A stretch of 64,000 nt of DNA, taken from positions 1,364,001 through 1,428,000 of the forward strand of contig NZ_CP091510.1 of the NCBI RefSeq assembly GCF_022870905.1. The letters run 5' to 3'. Under the pieces are notes generated by a model. It saw only the letters and a list, made by a program, of their open reading frames with translations. It did not search any database and had not been told where the DNA came from. Made by a program: the position numbers and the translations under genes. The stretch is from Neisseria arctica. Lineage in GTDB: Bacteria; Pseudomonadota; Gammaproteobacteria; Burkholderiales; Neisseriaceae. Shown here piece after piece: positions 1 through 9,375 of the stretch (positions are counted from its first letter, which is position 1; every line of letters starts with the position of its first letter).

Positions 1-2
1 AC

Positions 3-569
3 AATCCCGTAACAGCCTTTTTAGGCGGCTTATTTCTCAAAGTGCTTGGCTGGAAAATATGCGGCAGTCTGCCCGATTTGCCGAAAGCCGTTGTAGTTGC
101 AGCACCCCACACCAGCAATTTCGATGGTGTTGTCGCACTTCCCGCTCTTTTGGCCCTCGACTTAAAAGGCAACCTGATGGCCAAAGCAAGCCTGTTCCAG
201 CCACCCTTTGGTAAGCTGATGCGTTGGTTCGGTCTGATTCCTGTAACCCGGAATGCAGCCGGCGGATTAGTAGTAAGTGCTGTAAACGCTTTTAACAACA
301 ATTCCCAACTTTGGCTGGGCATCGCTCCCGAAGGTACGCGCCACAACGCAGAGCAATGGAAAACCGGGTTTCACCGTATCGCATTGGCCGCACAAGTTCC
401 CATTGTGCCTGTCGCTTGGAACTATGCCGACAAAACCATTGTTTTGGGCGATCCTTTTATGCCCGGAGAAGACCTGCAAGCCGATTTAAACCGTCTCTAC
501 GCTTTTTACCAAGACAAACAACCTAAGCATCTGCAACGATTATCCCAACCTCTGAAATCAAACCGCTGA
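3..569 (+). CDS. Lysophospholipid acyltransferase family protein (5' truncated by window)
   Basis: Acyltransferase of the PlsC/LPLAT superfamily, which moves an acyl chain onto a lysophospholipid at the inner membrane. The frame is open from the first bases of the window with no start codon, so the true start lies upstream; a GTG at 42 is only an internal candidate. The family motifs are visible: HTSNFD (the H-X4-D catalytic block) followed by a PEGTR block about 60 residues later. The visible protein (about 189 residues) is shorter than PlsC (about 240), matching the small LPLAT proteins common in Neisseria. Exact substrate is not deducible. It ends just before a DUS hairpin terminator. Confidence 0.85.
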   Translation, partial: NPVTAFLGGLFLKVLGWKICGSLPDLPKAVVVAAPHTSNFDGVVALPALLALDLKGNLMAKASLFQPPFGKLMRWFGLIPVTRNAAGGLVVSAVNAFNNNSQLWLGIAPEGTRHNAEQWKTGFHRIALAAQVPIVPVAWNYADKTIVLGDPFMPGEDLQADLNRLYAFYQDKQPKHLQRLSQPLKSNR

Positions 570-589
570 TTTTTATATTCCGCCGACAC

Positions 590-620
590 AGGCCGTCTGA
601 AAACCGTTTTCAGACGGCCT
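590..620. terminator. Inverted DUS pair, likely terminator
   Basis: AGGCCGTCTGAA and its reverse complement face each other with a 4-5 base loop, followed by TTATTTTT. It closes the acyltransferase gene and supplies two uptake sequences. Confidence 0.85.
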
Positions 621-728
621 TATTTTTAATATTTACTAAAAAGTAATTAAATCAAGCCAATTTAAAATTTGCCTTTTGGTAAACTCAAGCATACAATCTT
701 CTGCAACGTTAATCCCCACAGGAACCGT

Positions 729-2081
729 ATGGACACCACCACCCTCAGACGGCACAACCTGCGCCAATGGATACAGCAACAATACGGCGGCCAGCAATCG
801 GCTTTTGCCGCCGCCGCCCAAATCAACCAAGGCGAGTTATCCTCATTGTTAAAAAACAAATCATTCGGCGAAAAAAAAGCCCGTAAAATCGAACAAGCCG
901 TTGGTATGCCTAATATGTGGCTCGACCAAAACCACGGTTTACATACTTCATCTGTCTCTCCACTCCCCACATCAGAAACGAACTACAATATGAGCGAAAT
1001 TTCCCCCATCAGCGATATTCTGGCCGACATCCGCGCCGGAAAAATGGTGATTATTACCGATGCCGAAGACCGTGAAAACGAAGGCGACCTGGTTATGGCC
1101 GCCCAATTCGTTACCCCGCAGGCAATCAACTTTATGATCAAACACGCACGCGGCTTGGTTTGCCTACCGATGAACGACGAACTTGTCGACCGCCTGCACC
1201 TGCCGCAGATGACTCAAAAAAACGGTGCTCAATACGGTACAAATTTCACCGTTTCCATTGAAGCCGCCGAAGGCATTTCCACCGGGATTTCCGCTGCCGA
1301 CCGCGCCCATACTATCCTGACTGCCGTTTCTCCCACTGTTAAAGCCGAAGATATCGTACAGCCCGGCCATATCTTTCCCCTTCGCGCGCAAAAAGGCGGT
1401 GTATTGGTGCGCGCAGGCCATACCGAGGCAGCGGTAGACCTTGCCCAAATGAGCGGTTTGATTCCCGCCGGCGTGATTTGCGAAATTCTGAATGACGACG
1501 GCACCATGGCGCGTATGCCCGAACTGATTCAATTCGCCAAAGAACACGACATTAAAATCGGTACGATTGCCGATCTCATCGAATATCGCAGCCGCAACGA
1601 AAGCCTGCTCGAGGAAATGGGCGACACACTCGTCCAAACCCCTTGGGGGTCGTTCCAACAGCATGTATATGTAGACAAACTGTCGGGCGAAACCCATCTT
1701 GCACTAGTAAAAGGCAATCCCGAAACAGCCGCAGAAACACTGGTTCGCGTTCACGAACCATTCAGTGTGATGGATTTTCTGCAAGCCGACCCCAACCATA
1801 GCTGGCCGTTGCCCGAAGCACTTACCCACATTCAAAACGCTGAAGCGGGTGTGGTTATCCTGTTGCACCGTACCGAAGACGGCAGTGCCCTACTTGAACG
1901 GACCCTGCCAAAAAACGCATTCCAAGTCAAAAAGTGGGACAGAAAAACCTACGGTATCGGCGCACAAATTCTGGCCGGGCTGAATGTAAAAAAAATGCGT
2001 GTGATGGGCAAACCCTCCGCACTCAACGGATTAACAGGCTTCGGTTTGGAAGTTGTCGGCTTCAAAACCTACAACCGATAA
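729..2081 (+). CDS. ribB: 3,4-dihydroxy-2-butanone-4-phosphate synthase with N-terminal helix-turn-helix domain
   Basis: Makes the four-carbon precursor of riboflavin from ribulose 5-phosphate. Three parts are seen. Residues 1-72 resemble the N-terminal helix-turn-helix of phage-type repressors (RRHNLRQWI, then [20 protein letters not shown]). Residues 88-290 are RibB, beginning [19 protein letters not shown] and containing [11 protein letters not shown] and the GHT block. Residues 295-450 resemble GTP cyclohydrolase II but lack the zinc-binding cysteines, so RibA activity is not expected. The start at 729 has a good ribosome site (AGGA at 720-723). The usual RibB start at 990 has only a weak one, and there is no stop between them. 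ribH lies 1.6 kb downstream on the same strand, with two genes between. Whether the HTH part binds DNA is unknown. Confidence 0.9.
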   Translation: MDTTTLRRHNLRQWIQQQYGGQQSAFAAAAQINQGELSSLLKNKSFGEKKARKIEQAVGMPNMWLDQNHGLHTSSVSPLPTSETNYNMSEISPISDILADIRAGKMVIITDAEDRENEGDLVMAAQFVTPQAINFMIKHARGLVCLPMNDELVDRLHLPQMTQKNGAQYGTNFTVSIEAAEGISTGISAADRAHTILTAVSPTVKAEDIVQPGHIFPLRAQKGGVLVRAGHTEAAVDLAQMSGLIPAGVICEILNDDGTMARMPELIQFAKEHDIKIGTIADLIEYRSRNESLLEEMGDTLVQTPWGSFQQHVYVDKLSGETHLALVKGNPETAAETLVRVHEPFSVMDFLQADPNHSWPLPEALTHIQNAEAGVVILLHRTEDGSALLERTLPKNAFQVKKWDRKTYGIGAQILAGLNVKKMRVMGKPSALNGLTGFGLEVVGFKTYNR

Positions 2082-2149
2082 ACCTTACTGATATTTAGCG
2101 GTACCTAAAATTCGACCCAAAGTACACTCTTGCTTTAGGAAACCGGTAC

Positions 2150-2167
2150 TTTTCAGACGGCCTGAAA
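2150..2167 (+). terminator. Short DUS-containing hairpin after ribB
   Basis: A 7-bp stem TTTTCAG/CTGAAAA with the loop ACGGC, built around one AGGCCGTCTGAA-type uptake sequence. There is no strong T-tract, so terminator function is uncertain. Confidence 0.4.
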
Positions 2168-2293
2168 ATCCGTGAAACAACTTATTGCCGTTGTTCAACC
2201 GGCTGCGGAATATGACCAAACGCCCCAAATAATTACGGCCAAGCCAAACGGTCATACCGCAGCCAATGCATACCATCATATTAAGGAAACACG

Positions 2294-3178
2294 ATGAACC
2301 ACGCCACAGCCAACCACCATGCCGCACCGCTATTGGTTTTGGGCTGCATCGTTTTCGGATTGGGCAGTCTGATAGTCAAATTCGTACCGGTAGGAGCCTA
2401 TGCGATAGCCTTTTGGCGGCTGGCAGTTGCCGCTGTGATTTTTTGGCTGGTGGGTCGTTTTTTCGGGCAAAAAATACCCAAAAGCAAAAAAGCGCTCAAG
2501 TTGGGCCTGCTTTCGGGAGCCTTTCTGGGATTGGACTTGGCACTCTGGCACGAAAGTATTTACGCCGTCGGCCCCGGTATATCCACCCTGCTCAATAGTT
2601 TGCAGATTTTCTTTTTATCAGCGATCGGTTTTTTCTTTTTCGGCGAACGCCAAAGCCGGCTGCAAGTAGCCAGCCTGTTTATTGCCATTTGCGGTGTTGC
2701 CTTGATCGGCAGTCCCGAATTCGGCCAAAACCATCATGCTGTTTGGGGATTTGCCAGCGGTATCATCTCAGGCGCATTGTTGGCCTTATCAATGATTTTT
2801 ATCCGTGAAACGCACAAAATCGAAAGAATACCGCTGTTTCCAATGATGCTTCTCGTCAGCCTCGGCGGTATGGCTGCACTGATACTGCCGGCGTTGATAT
2901 TCAATGCAGACAGCCTATACCCTACCACTTGGCATGATGTGGGATTGATTTTGATTTACGGAGCTGTAATGCAATGTTTGGCTTGGGGTTTGATTGCCTA
3001 TTCCGTTCCTCTACTATCGCTCACACTAACCGGGCTGTTACTTCTTACCGAACCCGTAGCCGCACTACTGATTGATTATTTTTGGCTGCATAAACCCATC
3101 AATGCCCTGCAATGGGCGGGAGCCGCCCTCACCCTATTGGCAATTTATTTAGGTTCTCTTAAGAATAAACACCCCTAA
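2294..3178 (+). CDS. EamA/DMT-family transporter
   Basis: Inner-membrane protein of the drug/metabolite transporter superfamily with ten hydrophobic segments in two EamA halves (about residues 10-145 and 155-288). The repeat is visible as the two GALLALS/GALLTL-like glycine-rich stretches before charged loops. Length (294) is typical. Start ATG is preceded by AAGGAAACACG, a good ribosome site. The substrate (amino acid, metabolite or drug) cannot be assigned from sequence. It stands alone between ribB and a DUF2185 gene. Confidence 0.85.
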   Translation: MNHATANHHAAPLLVLGCIVFGLGSLIVKFVPVGAYAIAFWRLAVAAVIFWLVGRFFGQKIPKSKKALKLGLLSGAFLGLDLALWHESIYAVGPGISTLLNSLQIFFLSAIGFFFFGERQSRLQVASLFIAICGVALIGSPEFGQNHHAVWGFASGIISGALLALSMIFIRETHKIERIPLFPMMLLVSLGGMAALILPALIFNADSLYPTTWHDVGLILIYGAVMQCLAWGLIAYSVPLLSLTLTGLLLLTEPVAALLIDYFWLHKPINALQWAGAALTLLAIYLGSLKNKHP

Positions 3179-3260
3179 GCAGCATAGTGCCGCTAGCCGT
3201 GCGAAACCGCGGCGAATCGTGTAAAATCCGCTTTTAAATCACAAGCCATACTCTAAAAAT

Positions 3261-3584
3261 ATGAATAAATTTGCCCAAGCCTTATCTACCGCACTCGGCC
3301 GCTGTATTGCAACCAAGGCAGTCAGCGAAGAAGGGAAACCTATCGGGTTTATGTACCGTGAGGCTCCCGTATTTGAAAACGACAGCGGTTGGCGCTTTTT
3401 TACCGGGGACGAAACCGACGAATATACCGACAATCCGGATAATTTTACGGTTTATAACGTCAGCGATATTACCAAAACCAACCCCGCTGTCAGCGAATTT
3501 ATTAACCATCCCGAAGGTTCTGCATGGGAGCTGGACGATAACGGCGAATTCCGCAGCGTCCGCGACTGGCAGCCTAAAGACTAA
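3261..3584 (+). CDS. DUF2185 (Imm33-like) domain protein
   Basis: Small acidic cytoplasmic protein of 107 residues matching the DUF2185 family by its central blocks GFMYREAP, GWRFFTGDE and DNPDNF, followed by NHPEGSAWE. Members of this family have been linked to polymorphic-toxin immunity (Imm33), but they also occur as lone genes. There is no toxin gene next to this one; neighbours are an EamA transporter and ribH. No clear Shine-Dalgarno precedes the ATG. Function unknown. Confidence 0.75.
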   Translation: MNKFAQALSTALGRCIATKAVSEEGKPIGFMYREAPVFENDSGWRFFTGDETDEYTDNPDNFTVYNVSDITKTNPAVSEFINHPEGSAWELDDNGEFRSVRDWQPKD

Positions 3585-3661
3585 CCTTCCAAACCGCCCA
3601 AGCAGCCGCCGCTCTTTCAGACGGCTCCTAAATACGACAACCCCAAAGGGAGTAACGCCAT

Positions 3662-4138
3662 ATGAACATCATCGAACCCAATCTGAACGGTAAAGGCCTG
3701 CGTATCGGCATCGTACAGGCACGTTTTACCAATGAAGTCGGCAGTGCCATGCTGAAAGTCTGCACCGACAAGCTGCAAGAGCTGGGCGTAAAAGGCAAAC
3801 ATATCACCGTTACCACCGTTCCCGGCGCCCTCGAGGTACCGCTGGTATTACAAAATATGGCGGCTGCCGGCAAATATGACGCATTGATTGCTATCGGCGC
3901 GATTATCCGCGGTGAAACCTATCATTTCGAACTGGTTGCAAACGAATCGGGCGCCGGCGTTACCCGTGTCGGGCTGGATTTCAACATTCCGATCGCCAAC
4001 GCTATTTTAACCACCGAAAATGATGAGCAGGCACATGTCCGTATTCAAGAAAAAGCCACCGATGCCGCCATCGTCGCCGTAGAATGCGCCAACCTCGTCA
4101 ATGCCTTTATGGCGGCCAACGAAGAAAATAACATCTGA
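3662..4138 (+). CDS. ribH: 6,7-dimethyl-8-ribityllumazine synthase
   Basis: Condenses the RibB product with 5-amino-6-ribitylaminouracil, the penultimate step of riboflavin synthesis, in the cytoplasm as an oligomeric capsid-like complex. Hallmarks: [11 protein letters not shown] near the N-terminus, PGALEVPL, and [18 protein letters not shown] with the catalytic histidine. Length 158 is standard. ATG follows GGGAG with good spacing. Sits directly upstream of nusB, the common ribH-nusB pairing, though a DUS hairpin lies between them. Confidence 0.97.
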   Translation: MNIIEPNLNGKGLRIGIVQARFTNEVGSAMLKVCTDKLQELGVKGKHITVTTVPGALEVPLVLQNMAAAGKYDALIAIGAIIRGETYHFELVANESGAGVTRVGLDFNIPIANAILTTENDEQAHVRIQEKATDAAIVAVECANLVNAFMAANEENNI

Positions 4139-4154
4139 ATTTAACCGATTGAAT

Positions 4155-4192
4155 TTTTCAGACGGCCTGTATTTTTCCAAGCCGTCTGAAAA
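4155..4192. terminator. Inverted DUS hairpin between ribH and nusB
   Basis: 12-bp arms TTTTCAGACGGC and GCCGTCTGAAAA with a 14-base loop. Likely terminates or attenuates ribH transcription ahead of nusB. Confidence 0.7.
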
Positions 4193-4219
4193 TCATTTTA
4201 TACAATAAGGAAATACCAC

Positions 4220-4645
4220 ATGAAAACACCCCGCCGCCGCGCCCGCGAATTTACCGTGCAAGCGCTTTATCAGGTTGCGCTCAACAGTACTGCCGCACCC
4301 GAAGTTGCCAAAAACATCCGTGAACACAGCGACTTTGCCAAAGCCGATGAAGAACTGTTTACCAAGCTTTTTTTCGGCGCCAATGCCAACCAACGCGAAT
4401 ACATGCAGCAAATCCGCCCTCTGCTCGACCGTGATGAAAATGACTTAAGCCCGATCGAGCGCGCCGTATTACTGATGGCCTGCCACGAGCTGGCCGCCAT
4501 GCCGGAAACACCCTATCCCGTTATCATCAACGAAGCCATCGAAGTCACCAAAACATTCGGCGGCACTGACGGCCACAAATTTGTAAACGGCATCCTCGAC
4601 AAACTCGCCGTACAATTGCGCCCCAACGATCCGAAACGCGCTTAA
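4220..4645 (+). CDS. nusB: Transcription antitermination factor NusB
   Basis: All-helical RNA-binding protein that with NusE (S10) recognises boxA and supports antitermination of rRNA operons. Sequence begins MKTPRRRAREFTVQALYQ, typical of NusB, and contains ERAVLLMACHEL and the conserved VIINEAIEVTKTFGG and KFVNGILDKL blocks. Length 141 is typical. An AAGGAAATACC precedes the start. It follows ribH. Confidence 0.96.
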   Translation: MKTPRRRAREFTVQALYQVALNSTAAPEVAKNIREHSDFAKADEELFTKLFFGANANQREYMQQIRPLLDRDENDLSPIERAVLLMACHELAAMPETPYPVIINEAIEVTKTFGGTDGHKFVNGILDKLAVQLRPNDPKRA

Positions 4646-4657
4646 AATATATCCGCA

Positions 4658-4695
4658 AGGCCGTCTGAAACCTGATCCCATTATTCAGACGGCCT
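4658..4695. terminator. Inverted DUS hairpin after nusB
   Basis: AGGCCGTCTGAA at 4658 faces its reverse complement ending at 4695. Terminator-like between nusB and uup. Confidence 0.75.
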
Positions 4696-4738
4696 ATTTG
4701 CCGCACCAATACTGCTCTATCAGCCATCATCATTCATT

Positions 4739-6649
4739 ATGAACATTCTTTCCGTAGAAAACGCCTCTTTTGCCGTCGGCCATGTCCCCCTTCTCGACAA
4801 AACCTCTTTCCAGCTGGACAGCGGTGAAAAAATCGGCTTGATCGGGCGAAACGGTGCCGGCAAATCATCTTTTTTGAAAATCTTGGCCGGTGTACAAAAA
4901 CTTGATGACGGCCAAATCATTATTCAAAACAATCTCAAAATCGTTTACGTACCGCAAGAATCTTTCTTCGACGAAAACAGCAGCGTTTTTGATGTTGTTG
5001 CCGAAGGCCTTGGAGAAGTGCGCGACCTATTGCGCCGCTATCACCACATCAGCCTTCAACTTGCACAAAACCATAACGAACAGCTCCTCAAAGAATTAAA
5101 CGAGTTGCAAACTGCACTTGAAACAAAAAACGGCTGGCAGTTCGATGCCGCCATCAAACAAACTATTTCAGAATTAGGGCTACCCGAAAACGAACTTATC
5201 GGTAATCTTTCGGGCGGCCAAAAAAAACGTGTGGCACTGGCTCAGGCATGGGTACAGAAACCCGATGTATTACTACTGGATGAGCCGACCAACCATCTTG
5301 ATATAGACGCCATCATCTGGCTGGAAAACCTGCTGAAGCAATTCACCGGCAGCATGGTGGTCATCACCCACGACCGCCGTTTTCTAGATAATACAGCCAA
5401 CCGCATCGTCGAACTTGATAGAGGCATTTTGCGCAGCTATCCCGGCTCATTTGCCAAATACAGCGAGAAAAAAGCCGAAGAGCTGGCCGTCGAAACCGAA
5501 CACAACCGCCTTTTCGATAAATTCCATGCCCAAGAAGAAGCTTGGATACGAAAAGGTATTGAAGCCCGCCGCACCCGTAACGAAGGCCGGGTACGCCGCT
5601 TGGAAGAGCTCCGCCGCCAACGTGCCGAGCGCCGCAACGTGCAAGGCCAGGTCAATTTCAAACTGGATACCGGCGAAAAAAGCGGCAAAATCATTGCAGA
5701 GCTGGAACATGCCGGCTTCCGATACGGCGACAAAGTCATCATGGATAATTTTTCCGCCATTATCCAACGCGGCGACAAAATCGGCTTAATCGGCCCCAAC
5801 GGCATCGGAAAAACCACTTTCCTTAAACTGATTTTAGGAGAGTTGCAACCTACCGGCGGCCGCATCCGTATCGGTAGTAAACAAGAAGTCGCCTACTTCG
5901 ACCAATTCCGTAGTTCACTCAACGAAAACGACACCGTTTTCTACACACTCGGCCAAGGTAACGATTATGTAGAAATAGGCGGTAAGAAAAAACATGTGAT
6001 GAGCTATCTGGAAGACTTCCTCTTCCACCCTGCCCGCGCGCAAAGCCCGGTTTCCTCACTTTCCGGCGGTGAACGCAACCGTCTGCTTTTGGCCAAACTA
6101 TTTACCCGTCCGGCCAACATCCTGATACTCGACGAACCTACCAACGACCTCGATATCGACACGCAAGAGCTGCTTGAAGAATTGCTGCGCGACTACAACG
6201 GCACCGTATTTCTCGTCAGCCACGACCGTATGTTTCTCGACAACGTGATTACCCAAAGCATCGTTTTTGAAGGAGAAGGCCGTCTAAAAGAATATATAGG
6301 CGGCTACCAAGACTATCTCGATGCCAAAAACCGCGAACAGCAACTCGAAACCGCCGCCGCACCGAAAAATACAAACGGCACCGAAACAGAAAAAAGCCGC
6401 CCTAAAGCCAACCGCACCGTTAAGCTCTCATACAAAGAACAACGCGAACTTGATGCACTGCCCGACGAAATCGCCGCATTGGAAACCGAGCAAAATGATT
6501 TGAATGCTCGCCTCTCCGATCCCGAAATCTTCAAAGATTACGAACAAGCCGCCGCATTACAAGCACGCGCCGAAGAAATCGAGATACAGCTTTTGGAAAA
6601 ACTAGAGCGCTGGGAAATACTGGAAGCCAAGCAAAACGGCCATATCTGA
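4739..6649 (+). CDS. uup: ABC-F family ATPase Uup
   Basis: Soluble ATPase of the ABC-F group, which acts on ribosomes or branched DNA rather than in membrane transport. Two ATPase cassettes are seen: the first with Walker A GRNGAGKSS and signature LSGGQKKR followed by LLLDEPTNHLD, the second with GPNGIGKTT, LSGGERNR and LILDEPTNDLD. A charged linker rich in Arg/Glu separates them (about residues 245-300). The C-terminal 80 residues form a coiled coil, the DNA-binding Uup tail. No transmembrane segment. Length 636 matches Uup. Confidence 0.93.
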   Translation: MNILSVENASFAVGHVPLLDKTSFQLDSGEKIGLIGRNGAGKSSFLKILAGVQKLDDGQIIIQNNLKIVYVPQESFFDENSSVFDVVAEGLGEVRDLLRRYHHISLQLAQNHNEQLLKELNELQTALETKNGWQFDAAIKQTISELGLPENELIGNLSGGQKKRVALAQAWVQKPDVLLLDEPTNHLDIDAIIWLENLLKQFTGSMVVITHDRRFLDNTANRIVELDRGILRSYPGSFAKYSEKKAEELAVETEHNRLFDKFHAQEEAWIRKGIEARRTRNEGRVRRLEELRRQRAERRNVQGQVNFKLDTGEKSGKIIAELEHAGFRYGDKVIMDNFSAIIQRGDKIGLIGPNGIGKTTFLKLILGELQPTGGRIRIGSKQEVAYFDQFRSSLNENDTVFYTLGQGNDYVEIGGKKKHVMSYLEDFLFHPARAQSPVSSLSGGERNRLLLAKLFTRPANILILDEPTNDLDIDTQELLEELLRDYNGTVFLVSHDRMFLDNVITQSIVFEGEGRLKEYIGGYQDYLDAKNREQQLETAAAPKNTNGTETEKSRPKANRTVKLSYKEQRELDALPDEIAALETEQNDLNARLSDPEIFKDYEQAAALQARAEEIEIQLLEKLERWEILEAKQNGHI

Positions 6650-6671
6650 TATTTGCCCCAACAAGCAACAC

Positions 6672-6698
6672 GCCGTCTGAAATCCTTTTTCAGACGGC
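6672..6698. terminator. Inverted DUS hairpin after uup
   Basis: GCCGTCTGAAA and TTTCAGACGGC arms with a 5-base loop, followed by TTTATG. Sits between uup and guaA. Confidence 0.8.
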
Positions 6699-6756
6699 TT
6701 TATGATACAATTCGGCACAAATTTTCCACTATCCCTTTCTTTGCGGAAAAATCATC

Positions 6757-8322
6757 ATGACCCAAGATAAAATCCTCATTCTAGACTTCGGTTCCCAAGT
6801 CACGCAGCTGATTGCCCGCCGCGTACGAGAAGCACATGTGTACTGCGAGCTGCACTCTTACGATATGCCTTTGGAAGAAATCAAAGCGTTTGCCCCCAAA
6901 GGCATTATTCTTTCAGGCGGCCCCAATTCCGTTTATGAATCCGACTACCAAGCCGACACCGGCATTTTCAACCTCGGCATCCCCGTATTGGGCATCTGCT
7001 ATGGCATGCAATTTATGGCTCACCACTTGGGTGGAGAAGTCAGCCCCGGTGATCAGCGCGAATTCGGCTACGCCCAAGTAAAAACCATCGACAGCGAACT
7101 AACCCGCGATATTTACGACGGCACACCCAATGTATTGGATGTTTGGATGAGCCACGGCGACAAAGTATCCAAACTGCCCGAAGGCTTTACCGTTATCGGC
7201 GATACCCCAAGCTGCCCGATTGCAATGATGGAAAATACCGAAAAACAATTCTACGGTATCCAATTCCACCCCGAAGTAACCCACACCAAACAAGGCAAAG
7301 CGTTACTAAACCGCTTCGTATTGGATATCTGCGGTGCCCAACCCAGCTGGACCATGCCCAACTACATTGAAGAGGCCGTTGAAAAAATCCGTGCCCAAGT
7401 CGGCAATGACGAAGTAATTCTCGGTCTTTCCGGCGGTGTTGACTCATCCGTAGCCGCCGCCCTCATCCACCGTGCCATCGGCGACCAACTCACCTGCGTA
7501 TTCGTCGACCACGGCCTGCTGCGCCTCAACGAAGGCCGGATGGTTATGGATATGTTTGCCCGAAACCTCGGCGTTAACGTGATTCATGTTGATGCAACCG
7601 ATGACTTCATGGGCAAACTGGCGGGGGTTACCGATCCCGAACAAAAACGTAAGATTATCGGTGCGGAATTTGTCGAAGTATTCCAAACCGAAGCCGCCAA
7701 ACGCAAAAATGCCAAATGGCTGGCCCAAGGTACCATTTATCCCGATGTTATCGAATCTGCTGGCGCCAAAACCAAAAAAGCCCACGCGATCAAGAGCCAT
7801 CACAACGTAGGCGGCTTGCCCGAAACCCTCAACCTGAGCCTGCTTGAACCACTGCGCGATTTGTTTAAAGATGAAGTGCGCGAACTGGGTGTCGCCCTCG
7901 GCCTGCCCCGCGAAATGGTATACCGCCACCCCTTCCCCGGCCCCGGCTTAGGCGTACGCATTTTGGGCGAAGTGAAAAAAGAATATGCCGACCTGTTGCG
8001 CCGTGCAGATGACATTTTCATCCAAGAATTACGCAATACCATCGATGAAAACGGCACATCTTGGTACGATCTCACCAGTCAGGCTTTCGCCGTATTCCTA
8101 CCGGTAAAATCAGTAGGCGTGATGGGCGACGGACGCACTTATGAATATGTGGTGGCTCTGCGTGCTGTCGTAACCAGCGATTTCATGACCGCACACTGGG
8201 CGGAACTACCATACAGCCTGCTTGGTCGGGTTTCCAACCGTATCATCAACGAAGTACGCGGCATCAACCGCGTGGTTTATGATGTCAGCGGCAAACCGCC
8301 TGCTACGATTGAGTGGGAATAA
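6757..8322 (+). CDS. guaA: GMP synthase (glutamine-hydrolysing)
   Basis: Converts XMP to GMP using glutamine and ATP, the last step of GMP synthesis. The N-terminal class I glutaminase has the nucleophile block GICYGMQ and the FHPE catalytic triad segment. The ATP-pyrophosphatase P-loop is LSGGVDSS near residue 230, and the C-terminal dimerisation domain contains [10 protein letters not shown] and ends with the canonical PPATIEWE. Length 521 is standard. Single transcription unit between DUS and AT-rich hairpin terminators. Confidence 0.98.
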   Translation: MTQDKILILDFGSQVTQLIARRVREAHVYCELHSYDMPLEEIKAFAPKGIILSGGPNSVYESDYQADTGIFNLGIPVLGICYGMQFMAHHLGGEVSPGDQREFGYAQVKTIDSELTRDIYDGTPNVLDVWMSHGDKVSKLPEGFTVIGDTPSCPIAMMENTEKQFYGIQFHPEVTHTKQGKALLNRFVLDICGAQPSWTMPNYIEEAVEKIRAQVGNDEVILGLSGGVDSSVAAALIHRAIGDQLTCVFVDHGLLRLNEGRMVMDMFARNLGVNVIHVDATDDFMGKLAGVTDPEQKRKIIGAEFVEVFQTEAAKRKNAKWLAQGTIYPDVIESAGAKTKKAHAIKSHHNVGGLPETLNLSLLEPLRDLFKDEVRELGVALGLPREMVYRHPFPGPGLGVRILGEVKKEYADLLRRADDIFIQELRNTIDENGTSWYDLTSQAFAVFLPVKSVGVMGDGRTYEYVVALRAVVTSDFMTAHWAELPYSLLGRVSNRIINEVRGINRVVYDVSGKPPATIEWE

Positions 8323-8362
8323 ACAGTTAATAATCGTTAAACCCCTGATAAACAAATCAAAC

Positions 8363-8392
8363 AGCCAAGCTCCTTTATTTTGAAGCTTGGCT
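8363..8392. terminator. guaA terminator
   Basis: Inverted repeat AGCCAAGCT/AGCTTGGCT with a 12-base loop, followed by ATTTTATTATATTTTTT. Ordinary rho-independent structure without a DUS. Confidence 0.8.
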
Positions 8393-8519
8393 ATTTTATT
8401 ATATTTTTTAACAAAAGATTACTATTTTATACTAATAAACAATACAAGATATATTGAAAGCACTGATAATAATTTGTAGTATTATTACTTTAAAGTTTCA
8501 ATATAATATAATAAGGATT

Positions 8520-9221
8520 ATGATTACTCAGTTTAATAAGCTAATTCATTCTTCTATTTTTATTACCGTTCTTTGCTGGGGTACTGCTTATACCTACGGT
8601 TGGGGTACCGCATTAACCTATGGCTATCCTTGGTGGTATATCGAAGTAGGCGGTAGCAACATCGCAACCAGTTTGGCTTATGTATTGGTGATGACTATAT
8701 TATTAGCCATAGGTTATTTTATCGGTCTTTATCTTATGCGCAACGCCATCAGCCGCAAATTAACACTGATCGGTTCTATACGCATCCTAACCATTTTGTC
8801 GATTCTTTTCTTAGTCAGCATGGCGGGTATGTACATTTTTATCGGTAGGCCGCCCCTGTATTTCTTTTTACTCTACTTATGCCTTGCTATCACATTACCA
8901 TGCGTTTTTCACAGAGCGGGCACACTTTTTTCAATAGATTACCGCCATTTTAAAAAATCAGAGTCGTTTATATTTACCTTAATGGGTTTCTTAGTCATAT
9001 ATTTTCTTAGCTTCGCTTTTATTATCGGGCTAGTCCGCCCTTATCTATACACGGATTATGCAGTCATCCATTATGAAGGAAAACCCTATTACATATTGAA
9101 AGTAAACAATAACGATTACATTCTCGCTGAAAAGCTTTACCGTAACGATAGCTTCGTATTCTTAAACCGAACGACACTGAAAGGTTACTGTATCAAGATG
9201 GTTTCCACAGCCAATAATTAA
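8520..9221 (+). CDS. Hypothetical multi-pass membrane protein
   Basis: Not recognised. About five hydrophobic segments are visible (near residues 9-30, 45-72, 83-107, 109-128 and 148-170), followed by a 60-residue soluble tail rich in Tyr and Asn. The DNA is AT-rich and its codon choice differs from flanking genes such as guaA, suggesting recent acquisition. ATG at 8520 is preceded by AAGGA, rather close (2 bases). An upstream TTG at 8454 in the same frame is less likely. No functional partner next to it. Confidence 0.65.
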   Translation: MITQFNKLIHSSIFITVLCWGTAYTYGWGTALTYGYPWWYIEVGGSNIATSLAYVLVMTILLAIGYFIGLYLMRNAISRKLTLIGSIRILTILSILFLVSMAGMYIFIGRPPLYFFLLYLCLAITLPCVFHRAGTLFSIDYRHFKKSESFIFTLMGFLVIYFLSFAFIIGLVRPYLYTDYAVIHYEGKPYYILKVNNNDYILAEKLYRNDSFVFLNRTTLKGYCIKMVSTANN

Positions 9222-9375
9222 ATCCTAATCATCTTATTCGGTAAACAACATGAAAAACAGGAGCCTCCGTCGCATGTAATACTACGGAAGCCCCTGTTAA
9301 TTATGATATCGGTCATAACAAACAAGCCGTCTGAAAATTAATTTGCCACACCATACGCTTCAAGCCAAAGACCTT

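Noticed and set aside
1164..1697. 177-codon minus-strand frame
   Set aside because: Antisense shadow of ribB, which has clear family motifs on the other strand.
3261..3584. DUF2185/Imm33-like protein as immunity partner of a toxin
   Set aside because: No polymorphic toxin or secretion gene is nearby; the gene sits between stable housekeeping genes.
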